A DNA stretch of 64,000 bases, taken from the NCBI GenBank assembly GCA_022539475.1, contig VCMS01000132.1, positions 1-64,000 on the forward strand, given 5' to 3'. The position numbers were made by a program, and so were the translations under genes. This document shows positions 40,708-51,405 of this stretch, in pieces (the stretch's first letter is position 1; each line of letters opens with the position of its first letter). Below the pieces are notes generated by a model. It was not told where the DNA came from and searched no databases. It saw nothing but the letters and a program-made list of their open reading frames with translations. This stretch comes from Gracilaria domingensis. Its lineage: Eukaryota; Rhodophyta; Florideophyceae; Gracilariales; Gracilariaceae.

Positions 40708-40742
<35 letters not shown>
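40708..40742 (+). repeat. (GGC)n microsatellite
   Basis: About twelve GGC units lie upstream of the 39116-40666 gene start, in the divergent promoter region with the hydrolase gene. Confidence 0.85.
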
Positions 40743-40743
<1 letters not shown>

Positions 40744-40877
40744 TTTTGGCGCTACAGAGTACCTATCTACACGTGTGTCGCGCGGCTGCGCGCGCGCTTA
40801 TATGGCGCGGCGCGGCGCGGTGCGGTGCAGCGCGACGCGGCACGCGCGCGACGATGCGCTGATGCGCTGATGCGCTG

Positions 40878-42131
40878 ATGGCGCCCTCGTTCGCGCTGTC
40901 GCTGCTGCGCGCGGCGCGCGGCGACGACGACGACGACGACGACGCCGATCGCGCCGCGCCGCGCGCGCCGCGCACCGCGGCGGCGCGCGCCGCGTCGCCG
41001 CCCGCCAGCGCGCGCCTCGGGCCGGCGCGGCTGGCGCTGCCGCGGCTGGCGCTCGGCGGCGCGCTGCCGCCGCCGCCGCCGCTGCTGCGGCGCCGCGCGC
41101 CGCCGTCGGCGCCGTCGCCGCCGCCGCTGCTGCGCGAGCGCGGCGCGGCGGCGGCCAAGCCCACGGCGCTGCTGGTGCTGGCGCACGGGCTGCAGGGCAC
41201 GGTGGAGGACTTCTCGTACGTGCTGCACACGCTGGGCGGCACGGAGGCGGTGGCGTCCGGGCGCTGCTTGGTGCACGCGTCGCGCGTCAACACGGAGCGC
41301 ACGCACGACGGCGTGGACCTGGGCGGGCTGCGGCTCGCCGAGGACATCCGCGGCGTGATCGCGCGCCACGGCTCGCTGCAGACGCTGTCGCTGGTGGGCT
41401 TCTCGCTGGGCGGGCTGTACGTGCGCTACGCGGCGGCGCAGCTGTACGACGCGGCGACGCAGCGCGTGGGCGGGCTGGTGGCGGACAAGCTGGTGGTGGT
41501 GGCCAGCCCCAACCTGGGCGTGCGCCACTTTGGCGTGTTCCGCTTCGTGCAGCGCGTGCTGCCGCTGGCGGGCGGCCTGCTGTTCCACACGGCGCGGCAG
41601 CTGTTTCTGCTGGACGACGACTGCCTGCTGGAGCTCATGACGCGCGACGTGCCCGCCGCGGGCGGCGCCTTCGTGTCGGCGCTGCGCGCCTTCCGCGCGC
41701 GCACGCTGTACGCCAACGTGCGCAACGACTTTATGGTCAACTACGGCACCGCCGCGCTGGACGCCGCCGTCAAGGAGCTGGGCGGCGCCGCGCTGCCGGC
41801 CGCCGTGCAGCCGCCGCGCGCGCGCGCCATCGACGCGCAGCCGGACGCGCGCGGCTGCCAGCTGCGCTTCGAGCACCACTACGCGGAGCGCGGCGGCGCC
41901 GGCGGCGCCGCCGGCGGCGCGCGGCCGGCGCTGGACGACGGCGACGCGGTGGAGCGCGCCATGGCGGCGCGGCTGCGCGCGCTGGGCTGGCGCGTGGTGG
42001 CGGTGGACTTCGCCATGGCGGCGCCGCTGGCGCACAACCGCATCGTCGCCATGAGCCGCAACGGCGTGCACAGCTGGCTCAACGCCGGCGGCCGCCGCGT
42101 CGTGCACCACCTGGCAGACGAGCTGCTGCGC

Positions 42132-42189
<58 letters not shown>

Positions 42190-42302
42190 AGGCGCGGCCG
42201 CTGCAGCTCCCGCCGCCGCCGACGCAGCCGCAGGCGCGGCCGCTGCAGCTCCCGCCGCCGCCGACGCAGCCGCCGCTGTTTCGCGCCGTGCGCCGCCAAT
42301 AA
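40878..42302 (+). CDS. DUF676-type alpha/beta hydrolase (putative serine esterase)
   Basis: The protein has 474 residues. After an Ala/Arg/Pro-rich N-terminus, the hydrolase core runs from about 95 to 400: LVLAHGLQG (oxyanion loop, about 103), VGFSLGG nucleophile elbow (Ser about 175), and VVVASPNLG. A His-containing block near the end (NRIVAMSRNGVH) may supply the catalytic His. This is the ROG1/FAM135-like lipase family. The C-terminus is a long poly-Pro tract and a perfect 14-residue duplication. Its substrate is probably a lipid ester. It lies within the GC-rich island. Confidence 0.8.
42189..42272 (+). repeat. Perfect 42-bp tandem duplication
   Basis: CAGGCGCGGCCGCTGCAGCT... is repeated exactly twice (42189-42230, 42231-42272). 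It encodes QARPLQLPPPPTQP twice at the hydrolase C-terminus, just after a (CCG)n run at about 42133-42189. Confidence 0.9.
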
Positions 42303-42513
42303 TAATCGCCCGCGGCCGCGCGCGGCCCGCCGCGCTCCACCTCCCCCTGCCACACGCTCCCCCCCCCCCCTCCCCTCGCCCCCGCCCCCCCCCCCGCCGC
42401 CCTCCCGTCCCCCTCCCCCTCCGCGTCCCCCTCCCGTCCCCCCTCCCGTCCCCCTCCCGCCCCCGACCGCCTCCCGCCCGCCGCCCGCCCTCCCCCACTC
42501 CCCCGCCGCCGCC
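42303..42513. promoter_or_regulatory. C-rich promoter tract before the kinase
   Basis: After the hydrolase stop, about 190 bases are almost pure C/T/G on the plus strand, with repeated CCCTCCC and CCCGCCC blocks. The G-rich complement could form quadruplexes. No TATA box is visible. It probably serves as the kinase promoter and 5' UTR. Confidence 0.45.
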
Positions 42514-42714
42514 ATGAGCGGCGCCGCGGCGCGCCCTTCGCGCGACGCGCGCGTGCGCGAGTGGCTGCACTCGCTGGCGCCGCCGCCCGCGCCGCTGCCG
42601 CCGCCCGCGCCCGCCGCGCCCGCCGCGCCCGCCGCGCCCGCCGCCGCCGCCGCCGCCGCGCAGCCGCGCAAGCGCGCGCGCGCGCCGCCGGCCTCGTACC
42701 GCGCGCCGGCCCCC

Positions 42715-42781
<67 letters not shown>

Positions 42782-43216
42782 TCAGCCGCATGGCGCGCCT
42801 GCACGGCGTGCAGCCGCCGCCGCGCCCGCCCCCCCGCCGCCGCCGCCGCCGCGCGCGCCGTCGTCGGCGTCGCGCGCGTCCGCGGCCGCGCCGCGCCCGC
42901 CGCGCCCCAACTACGCGCCGCCGCCGCCGGCGCGCGCGCGCCGCCCGCCGTCCTTCGCGCGCGCGCCGCGCCGCGCAGAGTCCGACTCGCTGTCGCCGCC
43001 GCGCTCCGCCGCCGGCCGCGACGCCTTCAGCGCGCTGCCCAGCGACCTGGCGCTGGGCATCGAGCGCGTCACCTCGGAGCACTTTTCCACCGTCGGCAGC
43101 GCGCGCCGCCTGCCCGCGCAGCGCGCCGCCGCCGCCGCCGTGCCGCCGCCGCTGCCGCCGCCGCAGCCGCCGCCGCCGCGATCGGCGTCGCAGCAGCTGC
43201 CGCTGCAGCTGCAGCA

Positions 43217-43251
<35 letters not shown>

Positions 43252-45338
43252 CGGGCGCCGCCGCCGCCGCCGCCGCTGCCGCCGCCGCGCAGCTGGGCTT
43301 GCGCTTCACCTTCCAGTCGCTGCTGTCGTACGGACACACCGAAAAGTCCTCCACGTCGCTCGCGGACGACGCGCAGGCCAACGCGCTGGTCGGCAATGTG
43401 TACGCCAACTACCACGGCTCCTCGTTCGAGCGCAGCACCTGGAGCGCCACCCAGCTGCTGCTGCCGTCGCGCGTCGAGGAGGCCGCGGGGCCGCTGCTGT
43501 ACCGCCGCGGCCCCGTCGAGGACGTGTGGCGCCTCACGCACCGCCTGGGCATGGGCGCGTGCTCAGAGGTGCGCCTGGGCGAGTCGGTGCAGCACGCCGC
43601 CGCCAGCGCCGCCATCAAGATCGTCCCAAAGCAGGCGCTCGACCTCTTCTGCTCGCAGTCGGGCGACTGCCGCGAGGTGCTCGCCTTTCGCCGCATCGGC
43701 TCGCACCCCAACCTCGTGCAGTGCCAGGCCATCTACGAGGACGAACGCTTCGTGTACATTGTCATGGAGCTGCTCACGGGCGGCCAGCTGCTGCCCAGAA
43801 TCACAGATAAAGACAGGTACTACCCGCGCTATTGCGAGAATGACATCGTCACCGTTGTGCGCTCGCTGGTGCGTGCGCTCGTCCACGTGCACGCCAAGGG
43901 AATTGCCCACCGCGACGTCAAGCCGGAGAATATCTTGTACGTGTCGGAGAGCAGGGACCCCACCGTGAAGCTCACCGACTTTGGAATTGCCCACCCCGAT
44001 GCGCACAACGTGCAGGCCACCGATATGGTCGGCACCCCGCTTTATATCGCGCCCGAGGTTCTGCAGCGCCAGCCGTACGGCTGCGCCGCCGACATGTGGA
44101 GCTTGGGCGTCATAGTACATATTCTTCTCGTCGGCTTCCCGCCGTTTGACGACGACGACTTGGTCACGCTTGTCAACAAGGTCAAGTTCAATAGCGCCAC
44201 GCTTCGCCAGCAAGAGTGGCAGTGCGTGTCCGAGGGCGCGCGCGACTTTGTCAGCCATCTGTTGGATCGCGACGTCGCTCGCCGCTTCACCGCGCAGCAG
44301 GCGCTCGCGCACCCGTGGCTCACCAAGCCGCGTCCGCCGCCGTTCCCCGCGCCGCCCATCCCCGCCCATGCCAGACAGGTGCGCACGCCGCCGCCGAGGC
44401 AGTCCACGCACACCTGTCGCCAGCAGGGCACCATGCCGCTCGCGCAAACGCAGAACAACATTGACCAGTTTCTGCGCCGCAGCTTGTGGAAGAGGCGCGA
44501 GAGCGAGCGCAAGTCCGAGCCGGAGATGGAGCTCTCCATGCTGGTGTCGCTCTCGGAGAAGACCTTGAAGGTGTCGGATTCAGCGCAGCTGCTGGACGTG
44601 GCTCCCAGTGCCATGTTGCCCGATGTGCTGGCGGCGAGCGCGTCGCCGCCGCGCACGCCGAGAGAACGGCTGGCGGGTCATAGCCCGCTTTCGCTCAATG
44701 ATACCGTCGTGGCTGGCTTGTCCGACACCGTTGATAGCCCGGCGCTCACTCCGCAGCCCACGTTTGGCACACAGCCTTCCTCTCCGGCGTCCGGCCGGCA
44801 GCTTCGCGCCCAGCGCACGGACGTTTTGGAGATACTGTCGCGCCAAAAAGATATCGAGCTTGAGAACCAAAAGGAGCAGCAGCGGCTGCGGCAGCGTCGG
44901 CTGCGGATACAGGCGGAGCTGTCGAAGAGAAAGCGGCTCAAGGAGAGGAAAAGCCTCAACGGCTCGGAGAACCCGGCGTCGGAGCCTTCGGAGCCTGTGT
45001 CGTCGCGAACCGCGTCGTCGCAACCGGAGGACTCGCATGAGCGCGAGGACTCGCTGTTTACTGACCCCAAGTTTTCGGATGACAGTATGAGCTTGCTGAT
45101 GGAAGAAACTTTCCCGAACCGTAGAGACGCGGATGCGCAGGAAGATGTGCAGAAGATTCAAAAGCAGCGCGCTGAGCAGGAGCATAGGGGAAGGGGCAAC
45201 TTGCTTGGACGGCGTGCGAGACATGCCGCCAATGGCAAGAATACGCCCAAGGCGGACAAGTCCAAGCATACCCGCGTGAAAGGGGTCAGAGTGCTCAGAC
45301 GCCAAAAGCATTCGGTTCCGTCTTCAAATCGGTTGTAG
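42514..45338 (+). CDS. CAMK-group Ser/Thr protein kinase, N-terminal frame slip
   Basis: The only sensible start is ATG 42514 (MSGAAARPSR), but the kinase lies in another frame. The two meet in C-rich Pro codons near 42829-42835 (a C7 run), where one base is probably miscounted. The kinase domain spans about 43520-44330: GMGACSEVRLG, AIKIVPK, HRDVKPEN, DFGIAH, and GTPLYIAPE, which looks complete and active. A basic C-terminal tail contains a coiled coil (about 44820-44950) and many Ser/Pro sites. GC content falls steadily along the gene from the island level to normal. Confidence 0.8.
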
Positions 45339-45387
45339 ATCGTGTTTGTCTTGTTCAAGTAACTTTTTCTTTTCTTTCCAGAGCTAC

Positions 45388-45418
<31 letters not shown>

Positions 45419-46265
45419 TCTCTTTCTCTCTTCCACTCCGTCCACAGCATAGTCAGCTAGGATTTCAGAGGAAAGTCGTTGGCTTTGTCCGTTGCACCGC
45501 CGTGTGAAAAACACCGTTGTTTCTGCAACCTAATTTACCAGCATTGTACTACTTTTGTTCTATATGTTGGTGGCAACTACAAGCTTGACAGCTGTGACGT
45601 TTTCGTCCTGTCAAGACGAACGAGTATCCATCCTCGAACTGCCTATCCATGGCAGCCACACGCTCGGCTTCAGTTAGTTCCCCAAACTACGTTATCTACT
45701 AGCTAGTTAGCTGTATGCCCTTTTGTTTTGGTCTATACATAGAAAGTATAGGTTAGCGTAGCTCTTCAACGTGATTTGTTTGTCTAGAGGACTTCTCTGC
45801 AACGCGACAAGATTCGACGTTTGTAAAACTTGAAGGATATAGAGAAAGCATCTATATCTCGCCTGTTAACATCCCAGGACATGTACAGCACTGGCAACTG
45901 CAAAACTACTCCCTGTAAAAACGGCAGACATTGAAGCTTCGACGTGGCGTCAACGTACCCCTTCGAATTGAACACGGGCAGTATGTACCAGCGATGGAAA
46001 CGGTTTCGAACAAACGAGCAGTAGATCATCTATCCATTCCACAATAACCCCAGAATAGCCCAAAAACTGAAGCATCCATCAGATGCACATAATACCAATC
46101 TGATCGAATCAAGATGTTCAATCTACCAACTTTATCCTTTTACTCGATACCCAAAGACGTGCCCTTTCCAGACAGATGTTTGTAGTTCATGAAGCAGACG
46201 GCTTCTTTCAAACTCCAGTTGCGAATGCGTTACAAGCAACGACATTCTGACTTCCTCTCACACGC
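45339..46265. other. Intergenic with CT microsatellite
   Basis: A (CT)n tract followed by CTTT units lies at about 45389-45432. The rest is AT-leaning with no supported gene. It ends with the promoter of the 46266 gene. Confidence 0.5.
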
Positions 46266-49178
46266 ATGAAGCAACGGATCATTCTCTCCGAAAAGCTGAG
46301 AGCACTTGGCGATACACCTCGTGAGCATGAACCAATGCGCGCTACAAGCATTCTTGACACGGGCGCCGCTGGGGTTGCGCAGCGAGATAGGGTAAACCGT
46401 CCGGCCACCTTCAATCGCGAGTTTGACTTTCAACGTCCCTTTTACATTAAGGATGGTTTGCCTCAACATGCACCCCCCTCCTCTCCATCGACTTTTCGAT
46501 CAGAACGACCCCGTCAGAGCAGAGCAGGTATCCGGGAACATACTGAAGCAATACCATCTTTCGCAGATTACCGGGAGCGGGAGCGAGTGTACGCTCGAGA
46601 ACTTGCATCTTACAATGCCAATGTTGATTCTGGATGTCCGCTGCCTTACCGGCACCGCTGGCCGAGAGAACAGAAGAACAACTCGTTTTGTCTTCGCCAT
46701 CTGTTTGAAGCTTTTTGTTCTTCCAAAGGTAGACGTATTCTACAACTTCTCTGCATGATCAGTCTTATCGTTATCGCACTACATTTCACAACCACTAACA
46801 GAGGTGTCCCAAAAGGAAGTCGAAGCATCTTACATGATGCTCTCCCGTGGGTGTTCAGAGCGACAAATACGTCTGCACAGCAAATCAGATCAAAAGCTCT
46901 GTGGGAAAACCACATCGTACTCAGCGACGATAATCAAATACTCATCCCGGAAAGTTTCGAGAGTCGTTGGAATGTCGATGTAGCACCCCTTTTCGAGGAC
47001 CAACTCCATCGCATTTGGGACGAGTTGCCTCTTATACAATGTTCAAACGATGAGAGGGTTTATGCGGGGTTTTCGATGAAAGAATCAGAGAGTTTGCCTG
47101 CAACGGTCTCTTTTGAGAGCAAGTGCAACCATGATCCTTCGTCTCAACCCTGCACTCAGCAACGGCAAGTTGCTGATCTGAGGCATCTCAGCATCGACTT
47201 ACCGTCAAAGTCGAGCCGCTCTTCTCATTCGGTCACGATTATGATGAAAAGATCCGTTGAAGCAACTGATGTGAAAATCGATTCGGACGAGGTATCGGCA
47301 GTTGCGAAAGGAATCCTTCAATTCCATCTTTCTGACTCCTCAAAGATAGCGCTCGTACGTTACTGTAGTGATCGCCGACATCACTTCTCCGACAGCATTG
47401 TCCCACAATATACAGCGTCTAGCCGAGTCAGAGTTACATCCTTGTATGAACTGAAACGTATGTACGCACTAGCCTCGAAAAATAGGAGAGGGGTGTCGTA
47501 TTTCACAGAGCTCTGGGATGCGGATGAACTTTCAAGAGTTACGTTTGATCCAGTCGAACATTCTTGGCATCCGTTGACAAGAACAAATTGGAAGCGGTTC
47601 AGATTGCGCCGGCACGAGACTCTAGATGAACGAAATGACAAGGCTACCGTAACGTCTTCTCTCGAGTCGGAATCCGTCAGGATTGACAGACAAACAGGCT
47701 CAAACGCCTCCGATTCCGAAACAACGACAAACGGAAGAAGTACCGATTCACCGAGGATCCCCGAAATACCTAAGGATGCTGTAAGCCTCAACACATCTTC
47801 ATTGCTAGAGGACACGAACGAGAAAAATCTCGAGGACTCTTCTAAAATCCCGCTGCTGCATGACGAAGATAAAAGCGAGTCGAAGTTCTTCGAAGCTGCG
47901 TCTCAGCCCAAGACTGACCTGAACGACGAGCGTAAAGAAGCACAGGAAGAGGATGATGTAGCACCTGACAATCTGCAAGATGTAGAAGAGTCAGAAGAAG
48001 ACGATGATAGTTCATCGGAAAACCAAAGCCAGGATGACAGTGGTGAAAGGGTAGCGGAAGAAACGTTGTTGCCAAACGAGCAGTTTCGTGACAGGGAGCA
48101 AGAGCCTATAAATTCTGGGAAGATACATTCCGGTACAGAAGCGAAGCCACCATTTGGATACGTCACGCCAAGCACGGGAGACCATGAAAGCTCGTTAGTC
48201 ACAGGGGGAAGCTCTGCGACCATGAACCGGCTTTCAGCAAGTGCTTCTCACTCTCAGGCTGAGACGCAAGCCACTGATGATAAAATGTATCATGAACGAA
48301 GGCTTCCAGAACAGGGACACACATCCGAGTATGTTCACGACAGCACGCTGTCTCAGAACCCTCCCTCCCAGGTCAGGGGCGCAGAAGATCAAAACCAGTC
48401 TCAGCCTCACCAGTTTCCTCGGCAAAGAGAGCCCGCTTTCCCTCGAACGACTCAAAGCAGCCTCGCTTCCCCACCAACAGGTTCAAAGGGTGTTGCAGCC
48501 GGGATCCAAAACGAACATTCCATGTCAACAAATAATCCTCAAAGCATGCAAACCTTGCCGCAAAGCAATGCTAACGGGCTTCCTTCGCAAGGAGCTCCCT
48601 TGTATGTCGGCAATACAGAACCGCCATTGGAAAGTCTTCAGTCTACCCAAATTCCTTTAAGACAAACAACTAAGGCACGAGCTGATGGAAGCGATTTACA
48701 GCCCCATGGGGCTCCGCTACGAATTAGAGGCCGCGAAACGCAGCAGGAAAGCTCCCAGTCCTCTCAAACATGGCCAAATAATCCTCAAATGCATCACATA
48801 GAGGCTCCTTTGCAACGCTCTTCGTTACTTGCAAGAAATGGCAAAGTACAACAACACATCCATTCGAATGAGGATGTCGCTGCAAGGGCACCGGTTCCCC
48901 CGCGAGCCCATCGTGTGGGCGGTGTACAGAACCAACTCCCAAACGGAAAAGACTTCCAACGGCAAATGCATAGTCGTGGCGCTTCTGAAGATATGCGTGA
49001 CAGTAGAACTGTACCGGAATCGAGAGCATCAGCATCAAACACGCAGCCACAACCGTATGGCTTTCAGGAAGCATTAGTTGACAGACGAAGACTACCACAG
49101 AGCAGAATCGGAAGCATGAGACGCAGCCCCGAAAGCGCCCTCATAAAGACTAGTACAGCTCAAGTACGGAATACATGA
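46266..49178 (+). CDS. Large single-pass membrane protein, unknown
   Basis: The protein has 970 residues from ATG 46266. The N-terminal 155 residues are basic and probably cytosolic. One TM helix lies at about 158-176 (ILQLLCMISLIVIALHF), so the topology is type II. Residues 190-460 may be globular (IWDELPLIQC, VSYFTELWDADELS). An acidic Glu/Asp/Ser stretch (about 530-600) is followed by a Gln/Ser/Pro tail with imperfect repeats (QGAPLYVGN, HGAPLRIRG, IEAPLQR). The tail has a degenerate copy at 36955-37150. I recognise no family. Confidence 0.65.
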   Translation: MKQRIILSEKLRALGDTPREHEPMRATSILDTGAAGVAQRDRVNRPATFNREFDFQRPFYIKDGLPQHAPPSSPSTFRSERPRQSRAGIREHTEAIPSFADYRERERVYARELASYNANVDSGCPLPYRHRWPREQKNNSFCLRHLFEAFCSSKGRRILQLLCMISLIVIALHFTTTNRGVPKGSRSILHDALPWVFRATNTSAQQIRSKALWENHIVLSDDNQILIPESFESRWNVDVAPLFEDQLHRIWDELPLIQCSNDERVYAGFSMKESESLPATVSFESKCNHDPSSQPCTQQRQVADLRHLSIDLPSKSSRSSHSVTIMMKRSVEATDVKIDSDEVSAVAKGILQFHLSDSSKIALVRYCSDRRHHFSDSIVPQYTASSRVRVTSLYELKRMYALASKNRRGVSYFTELWDADELSRVTFDPVEHSWHPLTRTNWKRFRLRRHETLDERNDKATVTSSLESESVRIDRQTGSNASDSETTTNGRSTDSPRIPEIPKDAVSLNTSSLLEDTNEKNLEDSSKIPLLHDEDKSESKFFEAASQPKTDLNDERKEAQEEDDVAPDNLQDVEESEEDDDSSSENQSQDDSGERVAEETLLPNEQFRDREQEPINSGKIHSGTEAKPPFGYVTPSTGDHESSLVTGGSSATMNRLSASASHSQAETQATDDKMYHERRLPEQGHTSEYVHDSTLSQNPPSQVRGAEDQNQSQPHQFPRQREPAFPRTTQSSLASPPTGSKGVAAGIQNEHSMSTNNPQSMQTLPQSNANGLPSQGAPLYVGNTEPPLESLQSTQIPLRQTTKARADGSDLQPHGAPLRIRGRETQQESSQSSQTWPNNPQMHHIEAPLQRSSLLARNGKVQQHIHSNEDVAARAPVPPRAHRVGGVQNQLPNGKDFQRQMHSRGASEDMRDSRTVPESRASASNTQPQPYGFQEALVDRRRLPQSRIGSMRRSPESALIKTSTAQVRNT

Positions 49179-49232
49179 ACTGTAAACCTTTTGCAAGGGT
49201 TGTATCTGTATGCAACATTTGACCTGAGATAT

Positions 49233-50408
49233 CTATGTGTCGATAATGTTGGTCAATAACAGATGCAGTTCTCTTCCAAGAACATCCATTGAAAAGTACT
49301 TGTTCACCCTTTCACGACCTTGTTCACCCATTTGTACACTTTGCTGATGATCACTAAACAGCTGCATGACAGCATCACCAAACTGCTGCGCTGAATCGTC
49401 ACACAGAAAACCAGTTTGAAGATGCTCCACTGTTTCCAGTGGACCCCCCGAATTGACGGCTACGATGGGTACAGCCTCACTCATAGCCTCTAACGGAACG
49501 ATTCCGAAATGCTCATTTGCAGGGGTGTAAAGTACTACCAGAGCATTGTGCAGGAGAGCACGTCTTTGCGCATCGGATACATTCTTGAGCAGTTTGACTC
49601 GGTTCTGCAAACCATGAGAACGAGCTTGTTGTTCAAGTTGTTCGTAATACTGGACGTTCTCGGTCAATCTGGTATCATATCCACCAGCAATTACGAGTGT
49701 AATATCGACGTTATGCTTGGATATCAAGTACGAAAGCGTGTCAATTGCAAGCGATATGTTCTTCTTTCTTTCAAAACGGTTTAGAGACAGTAGCACGTTT
49801 GACGACGAATCTCGGCGCACGTGCTCAGGCATCTTGACACAAGGATATATAACAGTTGGTTTGGGTAAATTGGGGAAGGTTTCTGTGAAAGCGCGTGTTG
49901 TAAAACGCGAGTTACACACGACTCGAGTGGCATGACGAAGCGCAAATGCCTCGATTGCGTCAATGACAAATCTATAAATGCGCTTCAATAACGACGGTCG
50001 CGAGCTCGGATCAAGAGACTTGGCAAGAAGTTTGTCCGGATAATGGCAGTAAAACACACTTTTGACCCGAAACAAGGACAGAATTAACAACGGAAAAGAT
50101 ACAATATCAACAACTGCAACGTCCAACTGGCAAAACAGACATACGTATAGAGCAACAAGTGCGCATCGTAACGAAGTGAGAATTGCTTGAAAGCGACCCA
50201 GAATGGAGCGTGGGACGAACGGATTAATGCATCGGACGTGTACGGAGGCAGAAGACGGTGCCACATCATTGAAACAGCGGGTTGGATCAAAATGAGGCGT
50301 GAAGATAGTGGTTTGGTGAGAGTGCTTCTGTAATGAAAGAGCGGCGTCGACGATGAAACGTTCGGCTCCACCGATGCCCAGATCGGGGTGGATGAACACG
50401 ACGTGCAT
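49233..50408 (-). CDS. ALG2: ALG2 alpha-1,3/1,6-mannosyltransferase
   Basis: The protein has 391 residues from an ATG. The start HPDLGIGGAERFIVDAAL is the ALG2 signature. Later FYCHYPDKLLA, the GT4 donor-binding block VIAGGYD and the EX7E motif EHFGIVPLE (about residue 297) are present. It adds the second and third mannose to the dolichol-linked oligosaccharide on the cytosolic face of the ER. Two or three hydrophobic stretches (VDIVSFPLLILSLFRV) may contact the membrane. It shows that the host makes lipid-linked N-glycan precursors. Confidence 0.93.
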   Translation of the reverse strand: MHVVFIHPDLGIGGAERFIVDAALSLQKHSHQTTIFTPHFDPTRCFNDVAPSSASVHVRCINPFVPRSILGRFQAILTSLRCALVALYVCLFCQLDVAVVDIVSFPLLILSLFRVKSVFYCHYPDKLLAKSLDPSSRPSLLKRIYRFVIDAIEAFALRHATRVVCNSRFTTRAFTETFPNLPKPTVIYPCVKMPEHVRRDSSSNVLLSLNRFERKKNISLAIDTLSYLISKHNVDITLVIAGGYDTRLTENVQYYEQLEQQARSHGLQNRVKLLKNVSDAQRRALLHNALVVLYTPANEHFGIVPLEAMSEAVPIVAVNSGGPLETVEHLQTGFLCDDSAQQFGDAVMQLFSDHQQSVQMGEQGRERVNKYFSMDVLGRELHLLLTNIIDT

Positions 50409-50787
50409 GAGGCTTGCTATACGTCGGGTGGGTTGAGCCGCGATGGGGAAGGGGAGCGGGTGACACCAGCCTGGTGCTTTGCCGAAGTCGCGTTGTTTCT
50501 ACTTCAATACCTTCGGATGCCAGCTGTCTTCTTTTAACGGGCATGGCATACAGCAATGTGATTATGTACAGTAGCAAGCACAGCGCATTGTAAAGCAAGG
50601 CTGGTTGTTTTTCTTTACTATTAAGCGAAGCCAAGATGAATGCGATTTGCCAAATGTGCGTAAAGTGGAGTGCAAGAAGATCTTGTGCATTGTAACGAGA
50701 TGATATCACAACAAAGTTACAACGCAGAGCCCGCTCTATTTGGGTATTTACAACGTATGGTATGAAGCTCTCGCTGCAAACGGCTCA
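50409..50787. other. Intergenic upstream of ALG2
   Basis: This holds the ALG2 promoter and the 3' region of the first small heat-shock gene. No supported ORF is seen. Confidence 0.45.
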
Positions 50788-51270
50788 TCACACATCTATC
50801 TTTATCTTTCTCCCGTTCTTCTTCCGCACAACAGGAATGTTCACCGCAAGCACACCGTGTGTATATTCCTCAACCTTGACCTTAGCAACATCTGTATCAT
50901 GACTCAAGCCCAGTTGCAAATCATACTGAACCAGTAATTTGGGCTCCTTTTCCTCGTTCAAATTCATCAAAGCAGCGGCGTATCGTTTTGCTGAAATGCT
51001 CAAGTGATGCCCATGCAACTCAATAACAATATCTCTCTTCCGCACTCCAGGAAGCTCTACATAAAGAAAACCCTGCACATCATCAGATTCTACGTAGTAG
51101 GTGGGCTCAACGACAGCGGGAGTGCGCGGCTGCTCGGCTTCTAGGGGGTGTCGCCGATTATGTCCGAAACGGAACGGGTGAAAGTGGGAATGCGAGTGCG
51201 ACTGGCCGTGCGACTGGCCCAGCAGAAACGGCAGCGGGGCGGCGATGGAGTGGGCGATGTTGGGGAACAT
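50788..51270 (-). CDS. Small heat-shock protein (Hsp20) 1
   Basis: Using ATG 51270 (MFPNIAHS) gives 160 residues, a usual sHsp size. An upstream in-frame ATG at 51405 would add a 45-residue basic extension that could be an organelle-targeting sequence. The alpha-crystallin domain spans about 58-150: GFLYVELPGVRKRDIVIEL, LSISAKRY, and GVLAVNIPV, the conserved GxLxxxxP motif. The N-terminal arm is Ser/His-rich (QSHGQSHSHSHFH). It acts as an ATP-independent chaperone. Confidence 0.88.
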   Translation of the reverse strand: MFPNIAHSIAAPLPFLLGQSHGQSHSHSHFHPFRFGHNRRHPLEAEQPRTPAVVEPTYYVESDDVQGFLYVELPGVRKRDIVIELHGHHLSISAKRYAAALMNLNEEKEPKLLVQYDLQLGLSHDTDVAKVKVEEYTHGVLAVNIPVVRKKNGRKIKIDV

Positions 51271-51405
51271 TCTGTCGTGGTGACGGCGGGGAGATGACTT
51301 GGGTCGCGGCTGTCGCCGCTGCCGCGCAGGCGCTTTCGTTTCCCAGTGGCGCGCCCAAGTGCTTCGCATGTTTGGTTGCACAGCAAGTGCATGCGGGCGG
51401 AGCAT

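Noticed and set aside
39071-40870. Long open frames on the plus strand opposite the lysidine-synthase-like gene
   Set aside because: Extreme GC removes stop codons from all frames. The plus-strand readings are Arg/Ala/Gly noise, while the minus frame has structured motifs.
40767-43541. 924-codon minus-strand frame across the hydrolase and kinase
   Set aside because: Same GC effect. It is Arg/Gly repeats antisense to two genes with clear catalytic motifs.
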